Below are positions 1-4,949 of a stretch of 5,242 nucleotides of DNA, one piece after another; position 1 is the first letter of the stretch; the number at the start of each line of letters is the position of its first letter. Made by a program: the position numbers and the translations under genes. The notes beneath the pieces were generated by a model that was not told the origin of the DNA, searched no databases, and worked only from the letters and a program-made list of their open reading frames with translations. Source of the stretch: Phycisphaeraceae bacterium (GTDB lineage Bacteria; Planctomycetota; Phycisphaerae; Phycisphaerales; Phycisphaeraceae); contig JADZET010000028.1 in the NCBI GenBank assembly GCA_020850375.1, positions 1 to 5,242 on the forward strand, given 5' to 3'.

Positions 1-1018
1 ACTCGCCGTCGGCCTGCTGGGCCTTGGTCCATCCGAAGCTGGCGGTCGAGCCGACGCCGACGCTGTCGTCGCCGAAGGTCAGGTCGTTGAGGGTGCCCAT
101 GTTGCCCTGGACGACGATCTGGCCCGAGCCGTTGACGGTCACGCCGGCGCCATCGCCCTGGCCGTTGTCGATGCCAGTGATCTCGTCGAGGAAGTCCAGG
201 AAGTCCTGGAGGGTGGTGCCGTTGTCGTCCGAGCCGGTGGTGTTGGCGGCGCCGACCTCGAAGGTGTAGGTCGCCAGGGTGCGGTTCTCCTCGGAGTCCA
301 GGCCCTTCTGGAGGCCCTGGACGGTGATGACGTCGCCCGCGGCGAAGCGCGGGGTGGCGCCGCCGGCGACGGTGTAGAGGCTGGTCAGGGCGGTGCCGGC
401 GGAGGCGGCGGTGGTGGCGGCGGCGTCGGAGTAGAGGGCGTCGGAGACGTTGAGCGAGCCCTGGGTGGCGGCGTCGCCCTTGGTGCTCAGGGCCCCGCTG
501 AGCATGATGCTGGAGGTGGCCTGGGCGATGGTGAGCTTGTTCAGGGGGATAGAGATCTCGGTCAGGACGCCGGGGACGATGTTGAAATTGCTGTCGATGC
601 CGAAGCCGAGCAGGCGGTTGCCGTTGGCGTTGACCATGTTGTCGGCCGGGTCGCGGGTGAAGTCGCCGGCGCGGGTGTAGCGCTGGGCGCCGTTGACGTC
701 GATGATGAAGAAACCGTCGCCGCCGATGGCCAGGTTGGTGTCGATGCCGGTGGGCTGTCCGCTGCCGGCGGTGAAGTTGCGGGTGGTCGAGCCGACGGCC
801 ACGCCGGTGCCGACCTGGGTGGGGTTGCGTCCGCCGGCGACGGCCGAGGGGCCGGCGGCGGAGCGGATCATCTGGGAGACCTGGGTCTGGAAGTGCATGG
901 CGGTGGCCTTGTAGGCCAGGGTGTTGGCGTTGGCGACGTTGTTGCCGGCGTTGTTGATCCAGGCGGAGTTGGCGGACATGCCGGTCAGGCCCGTGTACAT
1001 TGCGCCGCTAAGACCCAT
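1..1018 (-). CDS. flgE: Flagellar hook protein FlgE, N-terminal 339 residues (partial)
   Basis: FlgE polymerises outside the cell into the flagellar hook, the flexible joint between rod and filament, after export through the flagellar type III system. Seen: an open frame without stops from ATG at 1018 to the window edge, starting MGLSGAMYTGLTGMSAN. The rod/hook signature GNNVANANTLAYK lies at residues 25-37, and LAIGGDGFFII at 96-106 followed by YTRAGDF at 114-120 is typical of the FlgE/F/G core. NFNIVPG (144-150) then leads into an Ala/Gly/Thr-rich outer-domain region from about residue 160. I see no cysteine. An AAGGAG (1031-1026) sits 7 nt before the ATG. FlgE is preferred over FlgF/FlgG because of the flgD-flgE order and the large variable region after the core. 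The C-terminal helix and true length lie outside the window. The wording resembles planctomycete hook proteins as I remember them. Confidence 0.93.
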   Translation of the reverse strand, partial: MGLSGAMYTGLTGMSANSAWINNAGNNVANANTLAYKATAMHFQTQVSQMIRSAAGPSAVAGGRNPTQVGTGVAVGSTTRNFTAGSGQPTGIDTNLAIGGDGFFIIDVNGAQRYTRAGDFTRDPADNMVNANGNRLLGFGIDSNFNIVPGVLTEISIPLNKLTIAQATSSIMLSGALSTKGDAATQGSLNVSDALYSDAAATTAASAGTALTSLYTVAGGATPRFAAGDVITVQGLQKGLDSEENRTLATYTFEVGAANTTGSDDNGTTLQDFLDFLDEITGIDNGQGDGAGVTVNGSGQIVVQGNMGTLNDLTFGDDSVGVGSTASFGWTKAQQADGE

Positions 1019-1038
1019 GATCTAACTCCTTCTGGACG

Positions 1039-1054
1039 GGGGCGTGTCCGCCCC
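1039..1054 (-). other. GC hairpin in the leader of flgE
   Basis: A perfect 6-bp inverted repeat (GGGGCG / CGCCCC) with a 4-nt loop sits in the 54-nt gap between the small unknown gene and flgE, 7 nt upstream of the flgE Shine-Dalgarno. No T-tract follows, so it does not look like an intrinsic terminator. It may protect the 5' end of a processed flgE message or be a chance result of high GC. Confidence 0.35.
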
Positions 1055-1072
1055 GGTGGTTGAACCTGCGAC

Positions 1073-1426
1073 TCAGGAGGCCGGCTGGGCCTGCCACTGA
1101 GGGTGAAGCTGACGGAGCGATTCGTTCTGAATCTCGGAAAACTGGGCCAGGGGCGAGAGCGGGCCGGAGCCGGGCATTGACGCGCCGGGCCTGGCGGCGG
1201 GGTCGGCGGGGTTCTCGATGCCCAGGCCGGGATCGCCGTCGTCGGCGCCGGGGATCAGGTCGGTGACCTCTCGGACCTGGTCGAGCAGGTCGGCGAAGGT
1301 CTGGCCGGTGGCGGGGTCGACGGCCTCGGAGCCCGGCGGACGCAGGGATGACTCGGGCGCGGTCGCCCCGGCCGGGCGGAGCGCCGGTTCGAGCATCCTG
1401 AGCCATCGGCCTGCGTCGGTCGTCAC
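1073..1426 (-). CDS. Small unrecognised protein encoded between flgD and flgE
   Basis: Function unknown. The preferred product is 117 aa, starting at GTG 1426 (MTTDAGRWLRMLEPALRP) and ending at TGA 1073. Visible parts are an N-terminal WLRMLEPALRP segment, a short amphipathic stretch TFADLLDQVREVTDLI (residues 42-57), an Asp/Pro/Gly/Ala-rich linker, and a C-terminal LAQFSEIQNESLRQLHPQW helix-like segment. There is no signal peptide, membrane segment or cysteine. Codons from about 1426 onward favour C/G endings like the neighbours, which supports real coding. The alternative start is ATG 1498, overlapping the flgD stop as ATGA (141 aa). I disfavour it because the 24 extra codons run through a perfect hairpin, include rare AGG/AGA arginine codons, and have no SD, whereas GTG 1426 has AGGAG 10 nt upstream. 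Other bacteria often carry a small TIGR02530-type flagellar operon protein in this slot, but I do not see that family's conserved HA..R pattern here. By position, a hook-assembly accessory or export-related role is inferred. Confidence 0.72.
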   Translation of the reverse strand: MTTDAGRWLRMLEPALRPAGATAPESSLRPPGSEAVDPATGQTFADLLDQVREVTDLIPGADDGDPGLGIENPADPAARPGASMPGSGPLSPLAQFSEIQNESLRQLHPQWQAQPAS

Positions 1427-1436
1427 GGGAGAGGAT

Positions 1437-1441
1437 CTCCT
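1437..1441 (-). promoter_or_regulatory. Shine-Dalgarno AGGAG supporting GTG start at 1426
   Basis: AGGAG lies 10 nt before the GTG at 1426, the same spacing as the fliJ SD to its ATG. The competing ATG at 1498 has only CACC-type sequence upstream and would depend on coupling to flgD. This site is the main reason for choosing the shorter form of the unknown gene. Confidence 0.5.
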
Positions 1442-1455
1442 GAGCCTTGAGAACA

Positions 1456-1482
1456 CCCCGGGGGCGTCGCGAGCCCCCGGGG
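1456..1482 (-). terminator. Strong 10-bp hairpin just after the flgD stop; terminator-like or processing/stability element
   Basis: A perfect inverted repeat with arms CCCCGGGGGC and GCCCCCGGGG and a 7-nt loop starts 12 nt after the flgD stop codon on the transcribed strand. The bases that follow are TGTTCTC, only weakly T-rich, so efficient intrinsic termination is doubtful. Because the unknown gene and flgE follow in the same direction without a visible promoter, a partial terminator, a 3'-end stabiliser or an RNA-processing boundary is more likely than a full stop. If the unknown gene really starts at ATG 1498, this hairpin would lie inside its first 15 codons. Confidence 0.55.
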
Positions 1483-1494
1483 AGGTGCGTTCGA

Positions 1495-2049
1495 TCATTC
1501 AGATGAGGTGGTGGTGGTCTCTGTCGAATCGGTCGTGGTGGTGTCGGTCGGCGGCGTGTCGGTGGTGGTGTCGGCCGTCGTGCCGGTCGGGACGTGGAAC
1601 TCATCGAGCATGACCATCGGCAGGGACTTGCCGTTGTCGAGCTCGAGCATGACCAGGCCCTGCTCGACACGGACGGAGGTCACGACGCCGGCGACGGCCT
1701 GGTTGTCGAAGTCGGTGCCGGTGACCTGCTTGCCGATGAGGCTGCCGGCGGAGCTGATCTGGTTCTGAAGCAGCAGGGCGCTGAGGTGATTGAGCAGGGC
1801 GTCCTGGTTCTCGCCGGAGTCCTTGACCAGCTTTTCCATCGAGTCCTTGAGGGACATCTGGCTCTCGATGTTGCGCAGGCTCGAGAGCTGCTCCATGAGC
1901 TTGCTCGAGTCCTGGGGCTGGAAGGGGTCCTGGTGCGTCAGCTCGGTCAGGAGGATCTTGATGAACTTGTCGGAGCCGATGGCGGCGAAGGCGTTGCTCG
2001 ATCCGGCGGTGCTGGCCGAGCCGGCGGAGCTGATGGCGGCGGCGGACAT
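1495..2049 (-). CDS. flgD: Flagellar hook capping protein FlgD (short form with Thr/Asp-rich tail)
   Basis: FlgD is an exported scaffold that sits on the tip of the growing hook and guides FlgE assembly. The product is 184 aa. After a Ser/Ala-rich start, the family signature FIKILLTELTHQDPFQP begins at residue 29 and continues with LMEQLSSLRNIESQ to about residue 65. SSAGSLIGKQVTG (99-111) opens a minimal Tudor-like beta segment (GVVTSVRVEQG..MLELDNG) to about 153. The Ig/fibronectin-like domain found in the enteric protein (about 230 aa) is absent, as in the short Bacillus YlxG type. The last 30 residues are a Thr/Asp-rich tail (17 Thr). ATG 2049 is chosen because AAGGAG is 6 nt upstream; an in-frame TTG at 2055 would abut the SD. 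flgD follows fliK after 38 nt and is followed by a strong hairpin. Confidence 0.94.
   Translation of the reverse strand: MSAAAISSAGSASTAGSSNAFAAIGSDKFIKILLTELTHQDPFQPQDSSKLMEQLSSLRNIESQMSLKDSMEKLVKDSGENQDALLNHLSALLLQNQISSAGSLIGKQVTGTDFDNQAVAGVVTSVRVEQGLVMLELDNGKSLPMVMLDEFHVPTGTTADTTTDTPPTDTTTTDSTETTTTSSE
1498..1590 (-). repeat. Degenerate Thr/Asp-codon repeat encoding the FlgD tail
   Basis: The 3' end of flgD is a low-complexity stretch of ACC/GAC codons. The 13-mer CCGACACCACCAC (transcribed strand) occurs twice, at 1535-1547 and 1562-1574, 27 nt or 9 codons apart. The repeats are imperfect, so this is a simple-sequence coding tail rather than a clean tandem array. Such tracts can change length between strains. 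Confidence 0.6.
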
Positions 2050-2055
2050 GGGCAA

Positions 2056-2061
2056 CTCCTT
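2056..2061 (-). promoter_or_regulatory. Shine-Dalgarno AAGGAG deciding the flgD start
   Basis: AAGGAG within GAAGGAGTTG sits 6 nt before ATG 2049. The in-frame TTG at 2055 directly adjoins the SD and cannot be used with it, so the protein starts MSAAAISS rather than two residues earlier. A nearly identical GAAGGAGTTA stands before flgE and AAAGGAGTCG before fliJ. Confidence 0.8.
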
Positions 2062-2087
2062 CGAGACGGTGTGAGGCGGCGCAGGGG

Positions 2088-3677
2088 CTAGACGCCGGCC
2101 TGGGTGAGCTGGCTGTCAAAGTCAGGCGTTTCGCGGTCGGATCGGCCGGACGGGTGGTCCTGCCGACCGGGCTCCTGGCTGAAAGAGCCTCGGCTGCGAC
2201 CGCCGTCCTGCCCGGCGTTCATCCGGGCGGACGACTCGGACCAAGGGTTCGACGACGAGGTGGTCATGGTCTGAACCCCCAAACGATCAACGCTCAGGCC
2301 GTGACTCTGGAGCGCCTGGCGCAACTCGGTCAACCCATCGGCGAGCAACGAGCGTGCCGAAGCGTGCTCGGTGAAGACCTCGGCCCGCACGACGCCGTCG
2401 CGGACCTGCATCTGGATGCGGACCAACCCCAGTTCCGGCGGGGAAAGTCGCAGGGTGACGGCCCCGCCTTTTTGATTCACGGCGGCGCTTAGTCCGCGCA
2501 CGACGCGGCTGAGGTTGGCCTGCTCGTCGGTCCCATAACCGTCGGCGGAGGCTGAGGCAGGCAGGGGTTGCGCCTGGGCCAGCGCATCTTTTGCCCCGGC
2601 ATCGGAGGCGAAAGGGGTGGAGAACAGGCTCGTCAGCGCGGCATCGGCATTGGTCGGGCTCACCCCTCCTGCCCCCGTCACGTTGTGAGCCGATGCGGCG
2701 TGAGCGTGGCCGCTGGTCTGCGATGAGGCCTGACTCGACGCGTCGGCCGGCTGGGCGGGGGCGGAAGCGCTGGGGGAATCGATCGCGTGGGCTGAAGGGG
2801 TCGTCGGGCCGGAGGAGCCGTTGGACTTCGCTTGCGTGGTGGTGTTCGAGTTGCTGTCGGCGTCAAACGGTCGGCCGGGGGTGGCCACGGCGAGGATGGG
2901 CGCGGGAGCTTGGGACGGCTTAGATGAGACGTGATTCGGGCGGTTCGATGGCTGCGACGTGTCGCGCGGGGGCGTGTCCGCGTCGGCGGGAGGGTCCAGT
3001 TTTGGAGCCTGGGCGGACAACGCCTCGGTGGTCGGCGATTCAGACACGAGAGGTTGGGACGACTCGACGATCTGGGGGACGTCGACAGCGGCCTGGGCTG
3101 GCAACGACTGGGCAGACTGCGGCGGGGTGACGTCGGATACAGAGGTTGTGAGTGTCGCGGGATCAGGCGAGACGGCAGCGGAGCCGAGGGGGAACTGCTC
3201 TCCGGAGGCCGAAGCAGACGGCGCCGCTTGGCCATCCAAGACCTGGGTGGAATCGCCGTCCTGTGAGAGCGGGTTCACCGTGGCGTCATCAGGTGCGGGT
3301 GCGACGGATGGCTCGGGATCGGAGGCCGCGGGGGCGGCCGACGTCGCGACGGGTGCCTGGACATCCAAGGGGTCCGCCACGTCGGCGCCATGGCGATGGC
3401 TGGCGGGGTCGCCAGCGAAGGGGCGAGATGTCGAGGGGGTGCTGCCGGTCGCGCTGTCCGGACGGCGCTCGACAGGGTGGTGCGAAGAGGGCGTGCGATC
3501 GGCCAGGACCTGGGCGAAGAGCGCGGAGGCATCCCCGTGCTGATTTTTTTCTTTCTGGGAGATCGCGGGCTCGGCGGGGGCGGATGATCCGCTGGTCGAG
3601 GGCGTGGCGACGCGCAGTTTCTGCGCCAAAGGCGCAACAACCGACGTCCGCAGCGGGGATGAGACCACCTGGTTCAT
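2088..3677 (-). CDS. fliK: Flagellar hook-length control protein FliK
   Basis: FliK is secreted during hook growth as a molecular ruler; its C-terminal domain then contacts the export gate (FlhB) to switch substrates from hook to filament proteins. The product is 529 aa, longer than the roughly 400 aa of enteric FliK, but the family varies widely in length. Residues 1 to about 390 are Ser/Ala/Pro/Thr/Gln-rich and look disordered, without membrane segments. The conserved C-terminal hook-length domain spans about 395-475: VTLRLSPPELGLVRIQMQV, then the LLADGLTELRQALQSHGLSV helix. A polar Ser/Arg/Asp-rich tail follows to 529. The ATG at 3677 overlaps the preceding stop as ATGA and has no visible SD, so translation is probably coupled to the motE-like gene. 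An A7 run at codons 43-45 is unusual for this GC content. The domain assignment is secure; the N-terminal two thirds are recognisable only by composition and position. Confidence 0.92.
   Translation of the reverse strand: MNQVVSSPLRTSVVAPLAQKLRVATPSTSGSSAPAEPAISQKEKNQHGDASALFAQVLADRTPSSHHPVERRPDSATGSTPSTSRPFAGDPASHRHGADVADPLDVQAPVATSAAPAASDPEPSVAPAPDDATVNPLSQDGDSTQVLDGQAAPSASASGEQFPLGSAAVSPDPATLTTSVSDVTPPQSAQSLPAQAAVDVPQIVESSQPLVSESPTTEALSAQAPKLDPPADADTPPRDTSQPSNRPNHVSSKPSQAPAPILAVATPGRPFDADSNSNTTTQAKSNGSSGPTTPSAHAIDSPSASAPAQPADASSQASSQTSGHAHAASAHNVTGAGGVSPTNADAALTSLFSTPFASDAGAKDALAQAQPLPASASADGYGTDEQANLSRVVRGLSAAVNQKGGAVTLRLSPPELGLVRIQMQVRDGVVRAEVFTEHASARSLLADGLTELRQALQSHGLSVDRLGVQTMTTSSSNPWSESSARMNAGQDGGRSRGSFSQEPGRQDHPSGRSDRETPDFDSQLTQAGV
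3544..3550 (-). repeat. A7 homopolymer within the fliK coding strand
   Basis: Seven consecutive A on the coding strand (AAA GAA AAA AAT, codons 42-45 of fliK) form the longest A/T homopolymer I noticed in this GC-rich window. Losing or gaining one A would shift fliK out of frame before its conserved C-terminal domain. Both shifted frames run on for a while but end upstream of that domain. Confidence 0.7.
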
Positions 3678-4393
3678 GACGTGGGTTCGGGCGTGTTGCG
3701 GGCGTTCTGGAGCAGGTCGACGCCGCGGCTGCGCAGGGCCTCGACGAGGTCGGCCGCGAGTCGGATCTCCTCGGGCTGCTTGAACTCCTTGAGCACGGCG
3801 GCGGCCTTGCGGGGCTGCATGTTGGCCAGGTACTCGACGACTTCCTCCTGGCGCTTCTGGTCGATCAGGGCGCGGAACATCTCCTTGGTCTGACGCGGCC
3901 GGAGCTGCTCATAGAGTTCGACGGCCTGGCGGAAGTCACGGTCGTCACGCAGGGCCTGTTCCTTGCCGAACTCGTCGACGAGCCGCTGACGGTCGGTCTT
4001 GACCTGCTCCTGCTGGGCGGCGACGACCTGACGGGCGAGGTCGAGCTGGCGTTGCAGGGCCCGCATTTCCTCGCGGAAACGCTCGAGCTGGAGCATGCTG
4101 CGCTCCTGGCGCTGGCGGTCGAGATCGAGCTGTTCGACGGTGGTGACGGGGCCCTGGGCGACCTGGACCATGTGGGCCTGGCGCTGGCGCTCGGCCTCGG
4201 CGCGTTGGGCCTGGGCCTGGGCCTGGGCCTTCTGCTCGGTCTCCTGGGCGATGGTCGTGCGGAAGAGGGCCACCACCTGGTCGAAGCGGTGGCGGTCCAG
4301 ACGATCGGTGTAGCGCAGATATCCCAGGAAGCCAAGAATGGCCAGGACGTTGATCAGCAGGACAATCGAGAATGCCGTCCAGAACGCCCGCAT
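3674..4393 (-). CDS. MotE/YlxF-like membrane-anchored coiled-coil flagellar protein
   Basis: The product is 239 aa with a layout matching the MotE/YlxF family found between fliJ and fliK. There is one N-terminal membrane segment (residues about 4-26, FWTAFSIVLLINVLAILGFL), then a long Gln/Arg/Glu/Ala-rich coiled coil (about 35-150) and a C-terminal helical MgtE_N-like domain (about 155-220, with AVELYEQLRPRQTKEMF and LANMQPRKAAAVLKEF). Known of the family: MotE in rhizobia is a periplasmic chaperone for the motility protein MotC; YlxF-type proteins in Firmicutes are poorly characterised. The inferred role is a membrane-anchored helper of flagellar export or motor assembly. ATG 4393 overlaps the fliJ stop as TGATG, with GGAG 8 nt upstream; a GTG one codon earlier (4396) is an alternative. 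The stop overlaps the fliK start as ATGA. A short AQAQAQAQ tract lies near residues 56-63. Confidence 0.82.
   Translation of the reverse strand: MRAFWTAFSIVLLINVLAILGFLGYLRYTDRLDRHRFDQVVALFRTTIAQETEQKAQAQAQAQRAEAERQRQAHMVQVAQGPVTTVEQLDLDRQRQERSMLQLERFREEMRALQRQLDLARQVVAAQQEQVKTDRQRLVDEFGKEQALRDDRDFRQAVELYEQLRPRQTKEMFRALIDQKRQEEVVEYLANMQPRKAAAVLKEFKQPEEIRLAADLVEALRSRGVDLLQNARNTPEPTS
4205..4229 (-). repeat. Short hexamer repeat encoding an Ala-Gln tract
   Basis: Three perfect copies of the hexamer GCCCAG (4228-4211 on the transcribed strand) plus flanking near-copies encode alternating Ala-Gln in the coiled coil of the MotE-like protein. Adding or removing a unit keeps the frame, so the tract could vary in length by two residues at a time. 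Confidence 0.6.
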
Positions 4394-4851
4394 CACGCGG
4401 TCTCCAGGACGACCTCCGGCGTGGCCCGACGCAGGGCGATCTCGTCGAGTTCAGCGGTTTGCCGACGCTCCTGCGCCCGCCGCCATTGGTCGTAGCGGCG
4501 TTCTTTGAGCAATTCCAGTGCCTGGCGGGAGCGGGTGGCGGCCAGGAGGAGCTGGCGTGCGGCCTCGACGCGTTTCTCGACGTTGGCGATCTCGCGGGTG
4601 ATGGCGTCGGCCCGCTGGGAGACCTGGCTCGAGTAGAGGGCGAAGGAGCCGACGGCGGCGAGGTTCACCCGGCCCTGCAGGGCGTCGGCCATCTGGTAAC
4701 GCGAACGGCTGATGGTCTCCTGCATCGAACGGAGCTGGTCCTGGAGGATCATGCGGTGACGGAGCTGCATCGCCAGGTCGCGCTGGCGCTGTTCCTCGAT
4801 GATCTTGCGGTGGCGGAGCACCGCCTCGAGAGCGAAGACGAATCCTGCCAT
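4393..4851 (-). CDS. fliJ: Flagellar export protein FliJ
   Basis: FliJ is the coiled-coil stalk that inserts into the FliI hexamer, contacts FlhA at the export gate and recycles export chaperones in the cytoplasm. The product is 152 aa, close to the usual 140-150. The N-terminus reads MAGFVFALEAVLRHRKIIEE, matching the family pattern F.F.L..VL..R...E. The rest is almost entirely charged, helical heptad-like sequence (Arg/Gln/Glu/Leu), with one break at QGRVNLAAVGSFALYSS (residues about 59-75) that should form the hairpin turn between two antiparallel helices. There is no membrane segment. ATG 4851 is preceded by AAGGAG with a 10-nt spacer. The stop TGA shares one base with the start of the motE-like gene. 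Position directly after fliI supports the call, since FliJ is weakly conserved in sequence. Confidence 0.92.
   Translation of the reverse strand: MAGFVFALEAVLRHRKIIEEQRQRDLAMQLRHRMILQDQLRSMQETISRSRYQMADALQGRVNLAAVGSFALYSSQVSQRADAITREIANVEKRVEAARQLLLAATRSRQALELLKERRYDQWRRAQERRQTAELDEIALRRATPEVVLETA
4402..4405 (-). promoter_or_regulatory. Internal GGAG serving the motE-like gene
   Basis: GGAG within the last codons of fliJ lies 8 nt before ATG 4393 and 5 nt before the alternative GTG 4396. Both spacings are workable. The better start codon and the TGATG stop-start fusion favour the ATG. Confidence 0.5.
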
Positions 4852-4861
4852 GGGTGTTCGA

Positions 4862-4867
4862 CTCCTT
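4862..4867 (-). promoter_or_regulatory. Shine-Dalgarno AAGGAG of fliJ
   Basis: AAGGAG within AAAGGAGTCG stands 10 nt before ATG 4851. The core is identical to the SDs of flgD and flgE but the spacer is longer, which may tune fliJ expression below theirs. Confidence 0.75.
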
Positions 4868-4909
4868 TCGTGGGCCCCCTAGGTCGGGGCGGCGCGTCGG
4901 CGTACGTGG

Positions 4910-4926
4910 CCCGCGTCAAGCGCGGG
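4910..4926 (-). other. GC hairpin between fliI and fliJ
   Basis: A perfect 6-bp inverted repeat (CCCGCG / CGCGGG) with a 5-nt loop begins 23 nt after the fliI stop. No T-tract follows on the transcribed strand, so it is not a convincing terminator. The surrounding 98-nt gap (4852-4949) also holds the palindromes CGTACG and GGGCCC but no promoter I can recognise (no sigma-28 or sigma-54 boxes). Confidence 0.4.
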
Positions 4927-4949
4927 GACCCGCCGGATGACGAGTCGGT

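Noticed and set aside
1037..1051. 15-mer CGGGGGCGTGTCCGC shared with 2967-2981
   Set aside because: One copy is in the flgE leader and the other is inside fliK codons; there is no shared context, and a single match of this length is plausible by chance in such GC-rich DNA.
1008..1670. 220-aa minus-strand frame spanning the flgD tail, the unknown gene and the flgE start
   Set aside because: It is Arg/Pro/Ser-rich as expected of an out-of-frame GC-rich shadow, and it overlaps three better-supported genes.
1594..2091. 165-aa plus-strand frame opposite flgD
   Set aside because: It is an antisense shadow: its Leu/Ala/Gly/Asp-rich composition mirrors GC-rich codons of flgD, it has no SD, and flgD is confidently identified on the other strand.
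2678..3235. 185-aa minus-strand frame within fliK
   Set aside because: It is an alternative frame of the low-complexity part of fliK with an Arg/Pro/Ser-rich shadow composition.
4852..4949. Possible flagellar promoter in the fliI-fliJ gap
   Set aside because: I see neither a sigma-54 GG-N10-GC type element with proper flanks nor sigma-28 boxes. The gap is better explained as a leader with a hairpin and SD.
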